This document shows, piece after piece, positions 11,450 to 23,222 of a DNA stretch of 64,000 nucleotides; position 1 is the stretch's first letter; the number at the start of each line of letters is the position of its first letter. Location of the stretch: assembly GCF_029873635.1 (NCBI RefSeq), contig NC_080420.1, forward strand, positions 120,722,719-120,786,718. The letters are read 5' to 3'. A program made the translations under genes and the position numbers. The notes under the pieces were generated by a model. The model made no database searches. It was not told the origin of the DNA and was given only the letters and a program-made list of their open reading frames with translations. The stretch is from Malania oleifera. Taxonomy: Eukaryota; Streptophyta; Magnoliopsida; Santalales; Ximeniaceae.

Positions 11450-11850
11450 TTGGATGAAAGAATAGCAGACCTCATCGACGAATCTCTTGTCTTTGTTGAT
11501 GAGTGTTCTTCTAGGGATCGCCGACAAAGTTCAATTCCTTGTCAGAGATACGCCAGAAGTACCCTCAATTATTTAGAGATAGTTAGAGTTAGACAGGTAA
11601 GTAGAATAGGTGGTTCATGTTATTTTATATAGGGTTTTCAGGAGAGTTTTGTATGTGTATTGTAATCTCCCGAAGCATCACATTGTAACCACGGTATTCC
11701 TCCGCCATATGTGAGGGTATGTAATAAACTTGGGTCAGAGCCGCTATGTGGGTAGCTACCGACTCTTCTGTACAACTAAGCGATAAGGTGAAGTTATGCT
11801 TAGAAACGGTTAACAAATTTCAAGGACGAAATTTTATAAGGAGGGGAGAA
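11450..11850 (+). pseudogene. 3' non-coding remnant of gypsy element C with polypurine tract
   Basis: From about 11640 the sequence matches the post-pol region of element D (35570-35729): GTAATCTCCC, CCACGGTATTCCTC, CCATA(T/A)GTGAGGGTA, then GACGAAATTTTATAAGG and the polypurine tract AAGGAGGGGAGAA ending at 11850. All coding sequence of C is missing. Its junction with the RNase H-like fragment lies somewhere in 11440-11600, where weak CGACGA-type sites occur. Confidence 0.65.
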
Positions 11851-11919
11851 TGTAGAAACTCGAACCCATAAAATAAGGAAATAAATAGGAAAAGGGTAAA
11901 AGGGTAAATTTAGCAGGCT

Positions 11920-12141
11920 TTGTCGGCAAAGCCAAGGTTCTCGTCGACGAATACCCTATAAGGTTCGTCGCCGAAATTCAGAACCTCGGCGATGAAGAAA
12001 TCTCGACCGATGGGAAAAAAATATCAGACTAGGGTTTGTCGACAAAGGAAGAGGCTCGTCGACGAAGAGCAGCCTTCTATGGCTCATCAACGAAGGCACC
12101 ATTCGTCAATGAATTTAACTAAGTCAAGGGGTCTATAAATA
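11920..12141 (+). promoter_or_regulatory. TCGTCGACGA cluster and TATA box, element C LTR
   Basis: Exact TCGTCGACGA at 11941 and 12056, with variants between and after (TTGTCGACAAA, TCGTCGCCGAA, TCATCAACGAA, TCGTCAATGAA). TCTATAAATA follows at about 12132. The variants are mostly CpG to TpG or CpA changes. Read as the U3 promoter of the LTR. Confidence 0.7.
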
Positions 12142-12173
12142 TCATTTTTCATTGCTTAGGGGTTAAGAAACCA

Positions 12174-12209
<36 letters not shown>

Positions 12210-13635
12210 CTCTCTCTCTCTCTCTCTCTTCGATCCTTCACTGTTTGTCACCTGTTTCGATGATCGTAGTTTACCACGTGGATCAGGGGGAAAACCTCTA
12301 CAATTGTAGTGGATCGGATCTTCATTTTGAAGATTTCTGGGTTTTATCCCGAAATCGAGGTAAGGGTCTAAGTTCGTTTTTGATTTAGTAGAACTGTAGT
12401 AAATAGGATTGTGTTGAAGTATTGTTCTTTGGTTTTTGGGTTTTGGGAACTCGGTTCATTGTTTTGAAATCGTATAGTTCGTGTTTCAGTGTTCGAGAAA
12501 AAGGTAAGAGGATTTGTTTACGTCAGTATTTTTCAGAAAATTAAACCGCTAGAAAGTTAGCTTATGTTTATATGTATGTTATGATTGTTCATTTGCAAAA
12601 TTTTATCGGGTAAAAGTGTTAGTTTTTCAGTTTTACGATTTTGGTAAAAAGTCGGGTATATGATCTCCAAACTTTCCAAAACTTCTTTATTTGCATTAAA
12701 CTTAGCGAAGGCGATGCTTGGAACCCTTATTTTCTGTTTAAATGATGTTTTTCAAATTATATACTATGTATGGTCTGTTTTTACCCACACGAGTGTGACA
12801 TGTGTTATGGAATGGAATATGTGGAACTAATTAATATGTATATGAACTATGGGAACTGAAGTTCCAAATTGTTATAAAAAAATGTGGAAAACAGGTGTTA
12901 GTTAGACACCGAGCTCTATATGTGAAAGGGTTAAACCGAGAGTGTGTGTGCTGGTTTATAGCACAGTTTGAATGAAAGAAAGAATGCATGAATGAGATTG
13001 TGAAAATACTAGAACTATGCGGGTGATTTATGAATTGGAAATAAGTTATTATGTTTTACTATAAATTGTATATATGATATTGGGACCGCAGTTTGTTACT
13101 ATGAGATCCTTAAAAAGCTCAACATTATAATGAAAGCCTTAAAAGCTTAATGTTATTATGTAAGCATGGTACCGTTGCTAGAATATGAGATACAGTGTAA
13201 CCACACCTATGTTCTCAGTGTGGGTATCTATGCAGACGTCTTGGTACGAAGGGCCACTGGTTGATCACGGACCAGGGTGGTGATGTCCAAGACGGACTAG
13301 AGTAAATTATGATGCCTGACAATGCCTGCACGAACAATGCTCAATTAGTGCTTTATTATCGCACAACCTGCGCCACGGGGTAGTGTTGGCATAGTTATTA
13401 TTGTTTCAAAGCTGGACGGTGTTCTAAATATACATATGCATGATTTAAAAACAAAAATGGGCAAAGTCACAGGTTTGAGTACTGGGTGGAGTGAGTGTAC
13501 AGTGTATGGGCCTGTATCCTACCCTAACCTCAAGAACTCTCGCTTGTTATGATGCTGAATTAGCTATTGCAGGATTTATATCTATATATCTCCTATATTA
13601 CAATATTGAGAACATGCTATATACGTAATTGCTTG

Positions 13636-15547
13636 TGTAACAACCTGCTAAATTCTATAAATATTTTATATTTTTCCAATAATAAATAATATGAAATTCC
13701 ACCACTCCGATACCATATACTATAAATAACCATCAACCTATGCAACAAGAAGCTTAATTTATATAACCATAAACATAAATATACAAAACCGGAGTGCTAA
13801 AATGCTCCCAAAATATACATATGCTACTGTTCCCAAAATACCCTTAACAGAACTAGGTTATACAGAGATAATCTCCCAAAAATACTCACTCCACTGACAG
13901 GGCAGCGCTGTAGCCCCTCTACCTATGAGCCTGATCTGCTCGCCTAACTGGATCACCTGAAAAATGTCAATTTAATGGAATGAGACAATGCTCAGTAAGA
14001 TGAAATATGCTATTACTAGTGTGTGGCAAGTGAATTACATTTCTATAAAAATCTGATTCTATAAAATCATGAATAACTGAATCTAGGAATACAGGTACAA
14101 ATAATATATAATACCACCTTGTTCACATTGCTTAACATAACTATTTTTATAAGTTTTCTATTCATAGTACTTCTAATATACATAAGTACATCCTCTGTTC
14201 ATGTAAATTGTATACACATATAAATACTGAAAAACTTCCCTGTGGATAACTGTATATCATGATTTAACCCCTCATGACAGGGTTGTGCGGCCCGTAAGCG
14301 GGATCCACCACTGGCTAGCCTACCAGGATAAACCACTATACTCCGTCAGTCAGATCGACCCTCCTCAACCCATATCTAATCGGGAGTCTGTCCACAACAT
14401 AGGCACAATCGACTTATCTACCATGTATTATCTCAATATGTGGTTGCACTATGAATTGTATATAGTTACGGTACCGTGCTTTGTAAACTATATCTGTAAT
14501 AGTCCATCAGAGTCTGATACTGTATAATACATCTCTATATACAACTATCTGTTTTACCATGATTATGTAATAACTGTATTAACCATGACATTGTAGTAAA
14601 CTATAACTATATTAACTGTATTTCTGAGATTAACTGTAAATCTGTATGTCATGGTACTATAAAACTATATAATCATGGTATACTGTAAAACATATTCTCT
14701 GTCCGTATATTCTGTAAAATATAATCCTGAAAATACTGTAAAACATGTTTCTATATAAATACTATAAAACATGATTTTGTACCGTATCCATATTCTCATG
14801 CCACACGGTAATTTAAAATATCTTAAACATAACTGATAAACTGTATAAATTCCTGCTCTGAATAATAACTTGGTAAAAATAAATAGTTTATATTGAAATC
14901 ATACTAAAGTTGCCTAGCATAACATATTTCCCTTACCTACTTCCTACGAAAATCCCCTACTGTGACGAGTCCTACACCCGCAGGATTCCCCACTCAACAC
15001 CCTGAAAGTAACATTTCTCAAAACAAAATATCATTATCTCTACGTCTACTACATTTCTTACAACTGCTGGAAAGCCTAATTTTGAATAAAAGGTCTTACA
15101 CTGAATTTGGAATGAAATTCAACTTCGTCCCACCAACGATCCACTCCGAAAGACTTGGAGAGAACTTTCCCAAGAGCGTCGTGGTGGCCTCAGATCGTCG
15201 ATCCGACGACTAATGGGGCCGAAATCAAAGAGAGAGAAAGGAAGGACTATGGAGAGGAGAGAGAGAGAGAGAAAGTCTCGCTAAATTTCTACGTAAAAAT
15301 GCTCGTTTAACACTATTTATACTATGGGCTTTGTCGTCGAGCCACGTCATCTCGTCGACAAGGCCAAGAAGAAGGTTCATCGACGAACTCCATCTTCTCA
15401 TCGACGAAATTCAGAGCTTAGGAACAACCTTTCAATATCTTCTCGTCGACGAAACATGTCCTCGTTGACGAGACCCTCTTGTATCCTTGTTGACGAATCC
15501 CTTGCGTTTGTCGACGAGGCCATGGGTAAATTCCTTGGGTTATTACA
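13636..15547 (-). repeat. Element A 3' LTR (left)
   Basis: 1,912 bp, TGTAACAACCTGC to GGGTTATTACA, followed by the PPT. Rich in short CTGTA/ACTGT phrases (14400-14800) shared with the right copy. Confidence 0.92.
15316..15535 (-). promoter_or_regulatory. TCGTCGACGA cluster and TATA box, element A 3' LTR
   Basis: On the minus strand the cluster (15535 down to 15335) precedes ATAGTATAAATAG at about 15325. One exact palindrome (15443-15452) and several one- or two-step decayed copies are present, for example CTCGTCGACAAG and CTCGTTGACGAG. Long open frames here, such as 15324-15770, are a by-product of the CG-rich repeats and not a gene. Confidence 0.7.
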
Positions 15548-15562
15548 TTCTCCCCTCCTTAT
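15548..15562 (-). promoter_or_regulatory. Polypurine tract of element A
   Basis: The minus strand reads ATAAGGAGGGGAGAA directly before the 3' LTR. The core is the same as in element C; element D has AAGGATAGGAGAA. Confidence 0.85.
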
Positions 15563-15796
15563 AAAATTTCGTCCTCGAAATCGCTATTCACATGATCCAT
15601 TATCTCTTAAAACAAATGGTCTACTTATTTTATTACCTACCCTCACTTATGGCGGAGGAATACCTGTGGTTACATGGGTAGTTCTGGGAGATTACAAGTA
15701 TAAAATAAAATTCCCCCAAAACCAAAATACTACCTATCCTATACACTACATTACAATTCCACTATGCTAAACAAAATAAAATTACTATTACCTTAA

Positions 15797-18096
15797 TTAT
15801 ATATCACTGTTGTATTCACTAAACAAGTGGGGATATTTTCGTTTGATCTCATCTTCAAGCTCTCAAGAAGCTTCTTCTATCGTGTGATTCCTCCACAAAA
15901 CTTTCACTAATGGTATCTTTTTGTTACGCAATTCCTGTTCTTTTCTATCTAGGATCTGTACTGGAGCTTCCTCGTATGCTAAAACATCACTGAGTTTCAA
16001 TTCTACATAGCTGATAATATGGGAAGGATCTGGGACATATTTCCTTAACATAGAAACATGAAATACGTCATGAATCCTGTATAAAGATGGTGGTAAAGTT
16101 AGCCGATAGGCAATTGACCCAATCTTCTCAAGTATCTCAAATGAGCCACCTAAGGCTCAACTTACTCTTCTTCCCAAACCTCATGATTCCCTTCAGTGGT
16201 GCTATTTTCAGAAATACATGATCACCCACTTCAAATACTAGTTCCCGGTGGCGAGTATCCACGTAGCTTTTCTGCTGACTCTGTGCTGCACTGATTCTAT
16301 CTCGAATAAGTCGGACTTTATTATATACCTGTTGTACTATTTCTGGCCCCAACACTCGCCTTTCACCTAGCTCACTCCAGTATAAAGGAGAATGACACCT
16401 CCTACCATAGAGCGCTTCATAAGGTGTCATGCCTATGCTAGTCTAATAGCTGTTGTTGTAGGCAAACTCTACCAGTGGCAAATACTGGGTCCAGCTACCC
16501 TCAAAATCTAACACACACGCTCGTAGCATATCCTCAAGTACCTGGATCGTTCTCTCTATCTGACCATCTGTCTGAGGATGGAAAGCGGTGCTGAATGCTA
16601 ACTAAGTCCCCAAAGCCTCTTGCAAACTCTTCCAGAATCGCAATGTAAAGCATGGAACATGGTCTGAAACTATAGACACCGACACTACATGGGGTCAAAT
16701 AATCTTCGGTATGTAAATCTCTACTAATTTGTTCATAGGGTAACTAACTTTAATGGGTAGAAAATGAGCCGTCTTTGTCAGCCTATCAACAATCACCCAA
16801 ATGGCATTATGACCATGCGGTGCCGGCGGTAGTCCAGTAACAAAATCCATGGATGCGTGGTCCCACTTCCATTCAGGAATGAAAAGTGGTTGTAATTGTC
16901 CAACCGGCCTTTGGTGCTCAACCTTAACCTACTGGGACGTCAAACACTGTTGGACAAATTCTACTATTTCCATCTTCATGTCACTCCACCAGAAATACTC
17001 TCGCAGATCCCTATATATTTTGGTACTGCCAGGATGAACAATATACAAAGATCTGTGCGCTTCTTCTAGAATCATCCTCCTGATGCTGTCATCCGCAGGC
17101 ACACACAATCTGGTGCGAAATCTCAAAGCTCCATTGTTAGAAATTCTGAATTCCTCTCCCTGACCATCCTGTATTCTGGCTACCACTACTACTAATTCTG
17201 GATCATTCCCTTGAACAACTTTAATCCTTTCATACAATGTAGGTTGTCTTTGCAACATCCTCTGCTTTTATACTCACCTGATGATAACCTGATCTGAGGT
17301 CGATCTTGGAATACACCTGCGTACCCTGGAGCTGATCAAACAAGTCATTTATACGGGGCAGAGGATATTTGTTCTTAATAGTGACCTTGTTAATCTCTCT
17401 GTAATCAATACACATCCTCATAGTCCCATCTTTCTTCTTTACAAACAACACTGGAGCTCCCCATAGCGATACACTGGGTCGTATAAATCCTCTATTCAGC
17501 AAGTCTTGCAATTGATTTTTCAATTCTCCTAATTCCGTTGGAGCCATACGGTAGGGAACCTTGGAAATCGGTGTTGTCTCTCGAGGTAAATCTATGGAAA
17601 AATCCACCTCGCGTTCGGGAGGAAACCCCGGTAGCTCCTCTGGAAAAACATCTAGAAATTCTTGTACTACTGGTGTACTATCAAGCTTCGATTCATTTCT
17701 GCGATTCCTTTATAAAAGCCAAAAACCCCAGACCTCCGTCCAGGTGCAATATGCTCGCCTGAATAGCGGACACTAATTGCGACGGAGCACGTACACGTGA
17801 ACCAGTAAATCTGAATTCATGCTCTCTAAGGGGTCTGAAAATTACTTCTTTTTTATAACAATCGATACTGGTGTGATTAACAGCCAACTAATTGATACTC
17901 AGTATTATATCAAACCCACACATATCAAACACAATCAGGTCAGTTGGTAGCACTCTCTCTTGAATTTCTATTGGATAGTCCTTGAGTACCCTTTGACACC
18001 TCATCACTGACTCAGACGGTGTAGCTACTAACAGTTCTATATCTAATAACTGGGTCTCACTTCCAGATAATTTAACATAGGATGCAGAGACAAAAG
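15797..18096 (-). pseudogene. pol: Element A pol: protease end, partial RT, integrase, chromodomain-like tail
   Basis: In minus order: the rest of protease after the E insertion (18096 to about 17890); a linker with E-V-I-F-R-P (17887-17693); the RT N-terminal half (17607-17255) with R-G-F-I-R-P-S-V-S and I-D-Y-R-E-I-N-K; then, after K-A-E-D-V-A-K-T, an abrupt jump into the integrase region (17258-16929). The RT palm with the F/Y-x-D-D site and all RNase H are therefore deleted. The integrase zinc finger keeps H-R-S-L-Y-I-V-H but ends C-L-T-S-Q, losing the last Cys. The GKS/GPF-type C-terminal part (16430-16137) has A-L-Y-G-R-R-C-H-S-P. The tail at 16051-15797 is chromodomain-like ([12 protein letters not shown]), with TGA in place of the conserved Trp. 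Frames are broken in several places. Confidence 0.85.
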
Positions 18097-18362
18097 TGTT
18101 TGCCTAACAAGAATTACAGTTCTTATTTTGATGATAACAAATCACGATAAGTTTGATATGGTTTGTTTTAAGTGAAACTCTTTCAGGAAGAAGGCAAAGC
18201 TTAAAGAAACTCCAAGCTCAAATGGATGATAAAGCTCATGATGAATGTCCTATACAAAAGGTTCAAGAAAGAAAGATGATCAAAAGCTCAAAGATGATAT
18301 ATGATCATAGAAGAACAAGGACTTACTTGAAGATCAAAAGAATAAAGTTTTAAGGATGTGTG

Positions 18363-20613
18363 TGTAACACTCTGAACCCTTAAACCTGGGTCCGGAGCGT
18401 TATACCTGATAAAATCCCTGATGATCCATAATCAACATATATGCAGCGGAAAACATAACCATAATCTCCATATAACATAATATCAGAGTTTACTAATTCT
18501 AACTACCAACCATAATAAATTAATCATCCACCAGTATTCAAATATATACATGTCTCCAAAACATTATCCACTAATACCAGTAAGTTTTACAACCATCTAT
18601 ATCTTATAAAACTTAAAACATAAAATATACATATCAGAATTAACATAAAAATATACCCTTTTCTTATATCTTCAAATAAAATGTTATAAAATCTTGAGCT
18701 TTCAAAGCTCGATCTCAAGGAACTCCTGAAAAAGATAATTTCATATTCGGGTGAGACACATCTCAGTAAGGGAAGAAACAATATATTAAACTCAGCGTGT
18801 GGCCATCATGAGATTATACATATCATTTTATAATATTTGCAAATTATTAACATAATACTGAAAGTCATTTTCTGATCCTAAACAAACACATGCAAATATT
18901 TAACCCACGAGATTACCCGAGAATAGGGGTGATTACCCGCCCATACAAGTAGCACCCTTCTGCTATGATACATTCAGCAACCCGAAGGTCACAATTTAAG
19001 CATATCAGGACACTCACCTTAATCAGTAAGCCCTCAAGTGTTAGATTGATCTCGTACTCACGCATTCAACAATAATTTATCGGCAAAGACCCTAAGGATA
19101 GGGAAATCTACCCGCCCATACAAGTAGGTTCCTTCTGCCCTAGTACGTTATGCGACTACTGCCACATCTGTAGCTACCAGTGCACTCGCCTTACTCAGCA
19201 AGCACTCAGGCGAAAGGTATGCCTCGCCCAATTGTAACATGTTCTATGTACATACATACTTCTAATATCATAATACATTATTCTTTTCTGTCATTATACA
19301 TTCACGCACATTCATTCCTGTTCATAACTTAACTTTGCATTTCGTTTCACTTTAAGTGACTCTTTCCCATTTACATCATTTACCTTTGTCATTTCATCGT
19401 CATTTCATTGCATAACATTTCATTTCATTACTTTGTACTACAGCTGGTCTTTAGCCATCATCAGTTAGTCTACGTAGAAACGTGCTAGATTTGCTAACAC
19501 AGCTCCTTTTAGCTGTCATCAGTTAGTCTACACAGAAGTGTACTAGATCTGCTAACATGGCTGTCTTTCAGTTGTCTTACATTTACATGGTTGCATTTTA
19601 ACATACACAGGCAACATTGTCCATATCATATTTTATTTTCATTGCTTTACTTACTTAGCCTGTATCTCATACATTTAACATATATTTGCACAGAATCTCA
19701 TGCCACACAATTTAGTAATAAAATTCATACACTGCCTGTAAAATAAGTCAACCAACATTTAATGTTTATATACTGAAAATACCTTTCATTTCTTACTTAA
19801 TTATCCTGAAAATATTTCTCACTTTCATCAGTTCATTTTTGCATATACATATTTAATAAATAGCCCTAAACTCGAAAAAAATATAATTTAAACAGTTGAC
19901 ATTTTACCCATACTGAAACATATACACGTACATATAACACAATTTATTTTTCTATTAAATTCATAAAAATTCTGATTTAATATATATTTTTTCCCTTACT
20001 AGGTTTCTTGAACTATGCCAACAGGGACTCCAAAAAATACCTGCGGTGCTCACCCAGACCCTGAATAAAAAATTCCTAACTCTAATAAATTATTTCAAAA
20101 TAAAATATTATTTAAATATTTCCTAGGGCTATAATTCCTAAATAAATAAATATACCCTTAAATTTAGTCAAATTGCCAAATTTCCCAAATCCCAATCTCG
20201 CTTTGGAGTAGGGCCTAGAAAACGCCAATTGAAAAATTATCTACGTCAAAATGATGACAACGACGATTAGGACCCCGTGGTGGTGTCTGATCGTCGATTC
20301 AACAGCAGATTTAACCAAAAATTGAAGAAAAATTACCTTTCCCCAGGAGCAGTGCTTAAGTCGTTCCTATGAAAAATATACTCTAGTAGAAATGTCGGTG
20401 GCGAAGTTAAGAACCTAACGGCACTTTTCATTTTCCGATCATCGCTCGTTAAGCTGACGAAATTGAGGAGAGAGGAGGAGGACGGAGGAGTGAAAGGGAG
20501 ACACTGAGAGAAGCTGAGAGAAGAAGAAGTAGAAAGCTTCTGCATTCGCAGGAAGCCTCTGGCTTCCTTTTTTTGTTTTGTTTCTTTTTTTTTTAAACTT
20601 ACTTTTAACTTAA

Positions 20614-20658
<45 letters not shown>

Positions 20659-20898
20659 CTTATTTCAATATTTTTTTTTTGTTTTCCTTATCATACTATT
20701 TATTTTACTTATTAATTTAATTACTTAATTTATAATATTTAATTAATTAATTAACTAATTAATAATTACTTTTAATTATTTTTTTTATACTATTTATTTT
20801 TACTTGTTTATTTAGTACATTAATTTAATAATGCTTAACTAATTAGTTGATTAATAATTTTAATTAATTTATTTATTTATTTTTTCCGGGTTATTACA
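18363..20898 (-). mobile_element. Solo LTR F, same family as element B LTRs
   Basis: TGTAACACTCTGAACCC to CCGGGTTATTACA, 2,536 bp, flanked by GTGTG at 18358-18362 and 20899-20903. It is collinear with the B LTRs, including the AGCACTCAGGCGAAAG-type blocks and the GGTCACAATT block. It is the only complete, uninterrupted copy of this LTR in the window. Orientation is given by comparison with B. It holds a TA microsatellite at about 20618-20655. Confidence 0.9.
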
Positions 20899-21060
20899 GT
20901 GTGTATGTAAGTACTTCATGTAAACTTCAATATAAATTGAATTGAATCTTATAAATCAAAAGAAATATTTTTAGAAAAATCCTAAAGTATGTTTTTAAAA
21001 TTAAACTTCAATAAGGGTTTAAAAGAAGAAATTTTTTTTAAAAGAATATAAAGTAAAGCT

Positions 21061-21250
21061 GAAGAGCCAGGCGACTGCCTACATGTGGCAGACGACTGCC
21101 CAATTTAGAAAAGGAATTTTTCAAGAGGCAGTAGGGTGCCAGGCGACTGCCTGAGCACAACCAGGTGCTTGGATGGTCAAGCCTGGGTTCTGGCAGGCGA
21201 CTGCCAGTATTCTAGATCGTTCAGTTTCTTTTATGGTAGGCGACTGCCAC
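21061..21250 (+). promoter_or_regulatory. Array of GGCAGGCGACTGCC-type motifs upstream of TATA in LTR E
   Basis: Five copies or variants start near 21067, 21087, 21139, 21191 and 21236. The core GGCGACTGCC is bracketed by GGCAG...CTGCC inverted arms, so each unit is a short hairpin or dyad. CTATAAATAG follows at about 21377-21386. The position is equivalent to the array in the SIRE-like LTR at 8781, but the motif differs. Confidence 0.7.
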
Positions 21251-21829
21251 TCGAATTAATTTTTAAAATTCTTAACGAGAAGATTTTTTAAATGGATTTC
21301 TTGGACACTACTCTTTTGAAAAACTTGAGGATTACTCCAAATAAACTTGGGGGGGTAAGGAAATACTTTTAAACATCTATAAATAGCCCCAAACTTCAAA
21401 GATTTCACCACCAAGAAATTTTCCAGCAATCAAAGTTCTCTAAAAGCTCTCAAACTCTCTTGTATTCATCCTACTTCAATTACTAAATTGCTGCTGATAC
21501 AAATTTTGAAGTAGAACCTTCAAAGTCTGAATCTTCTATTAATCAAACAGTGCTGCGATTAACTTGTATTTGACAAATAATTCGGTTGTTTGGTTTAAGC
21601 ATTGTGCTTAATTGGTTTGGTTGAGTGATTGATTACTTGTTTGGTTAGGCAATAGGGTTGTTGATTGGATAAAAGAATCTAAGTTCTTTTGTGATTACAA
21701 AGTTAAACAAACGAGACAAGAATTGTGTAAAAGAAATAAAAGAAGTTTAAGAATTCTCAGAAGGAATTAAAAGAAATTTTATAATCCAATTCACCCCCCT
21801 CTTGGGACTACATCTTACTTTTCAAAAAG

Positions 21830-22917
21830 AATGTGTAGCACCTTAATCAAATAAAACAGTAATTGGATATGATAAAACAGTAAAAGTACATGTCACCACA
21901 TCCGCGGTAGTCTCTACATCACCCGACATCAAAGAGTAAACCCTCGCCGGAGCTACATTCCTCTGCTGGCCTCCACGAGGTGCCTGATATCCTCCCCGAT
22001 AGGGCCTGGGGGATGGAACCTGGTCTGACTGTCCTGGGCATGCTCGTGCTATGTGGCCGGGTCTCCTCTAGCGATAACAAACATCTCTTCTTACCCGGCA
22101 CTCCCCTAAATGACGTCTCCTGCACGTCTGACATACCGGGAAAGTCGGCGTACCCTAATTCTCGCGAGGTCCTATCGTCCGCCACTGATCTCTCCTTTCA
22201 TGACCTTCTCTCTATGAACCTATACTGGAGCCAGCCTGAAAACCCTAAGGCGCAAGCCTTTTCCTCTGACTTTGAGCCGCTATACCCCTCTGTATACCAC
22301 TCTCAATGATCGCAACTCTGTCCACAACCTCCGTAAATGTCTGAGCCCTGAAACCAATCACCTGCTCAAACAAGTTCTGCCTCAGTCCCTCTTCAAACTT
22401 TCTTGCCTTTTTCTCTTCATCAGGTGCTAAATGTGAAGCAAAACGCGACAACTCGATAAACCAAGCCACGTACTGAGATACGGTCATCTGCCCCTGTACC
22501 AGGTGCATAAACTCTACTGCCTTCATGCTCCAAATGACCAAGGGAAAATATCGCTTGAAGAACAGCTCCTTGAATCGGTCCCAAGTCACTGGCACCGGAA
22601 CCAGCCTCTGCTCCTCTATCAATCGCGCTGATCTCCACCATCTTCTGCTCATCCGTACAAGGAAGCACAACCAACATCTCTTCGATGTCCTAGGCCCAAT
22701 TCTTAGCTACAACCGGGTCATCTCCTCCAGCAAAGGATGAGGGCTTCATCCGCGTAAATTGCTCAATCGTGCAGCTACGTCCCCCTGAGCTCCTGGCCAT
22801 CTCAGCCATCACCTACTGGGTGACGCTACGTAGTACTGCATTCGTATCACCACCACCTATGCTGGAAGGTCCTAGCCTGTCTCCCCCAGCATTCGTGCCA
22901 CTACTTCCTGGGTCCAT
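21830..22917 (-). pseudogene. gag: Element A gag and start of protease
   Basis: Start ATG at 22917 (minus), opening M-D-P-G-S-S. The capsid-type block at 22670-22245 includes F-K-E-L-F-F-K-R-Y-F-P and E-G-L-R-Q-N-L-F-E-Q-V. The zinc knuckle at about 22125-22035 has C-x2-C...H...C, then C-Y-R-(stop)-R-R-P-G-H-I-A-R-A-C. The protease begins before 21830 with F-D-(stop)-G-A-T-H-S-F, where the active-site Ser codon is a stop, and is then cut by LTR E. Frameshifts lie near 22680 and 22245. Gag would form the particle and the aspartic protease would cleave it. Now dead. Confidence 0.85.
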
Positions 22918-23207
22918 CTTGAAAAACAAGGAACACACTTTAAAACCTTATTTCTCTTGCAACCCTATTCTATTCCAATTCTTAATTAACTACCTTCCCT
23001 AATCTTAATTCAAAATCCAGTTCTGCAACCTAGACACACGACCCGACGATAGTTTACTATGATTTTCCTGAAATTGTCACCCCAGGAAAAACACAAAAAC
23101 CACCACAGAAATCCTGTAGCTAGACTATAGAATAAACCTCAAATCATTTCCTATACTTTGGTATTGCTTCCACTGCACTCTAAAGTCTACAGAACCTAGC
23201 AACCTAG

Positions 23208-23221
23208 GCTCTGATACCAAA
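23208..23221 (-). promoter_or_regulatory. Primer-binding site of element A
   Basis: The minus strand reads TTTGGTATCAGAGC adjoining the 5' LTR, an exact match to the tRNA-iMet-type PBS used by most plant gypsy elements. Confidence 0.92.
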
Positions 23222-23222
23222 C

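Larger units (their letters stand above)
18097..21824 (+). mobile_element. Solo LTR E of a SIRE-like Ty1/copia element, interrupted by LTR F
   Basis: TGTTTGCCTAACAAG to CATCTTACTTTTCA, flanked by AAAAG at 18092-18096 and 21825-21829. It has TTTTGATGATAACAAA near the start and CCCAATTCACCCCCC near the end, as in the LTR at 8781. Without F it is about 1.2 kb. It sits inside the protease ORF of element A, directly after the D-x-G-A-T-H-S-F active-site stretch. Confidence 0.88.

Noticed and set aside
15324..15770. 148-codon open frame on the plus strand
   Set aside because: Lies antisense over U3 and PPT of element A; the V-D-E/S-S-T-phrases are translations of TCGTCGACGA.
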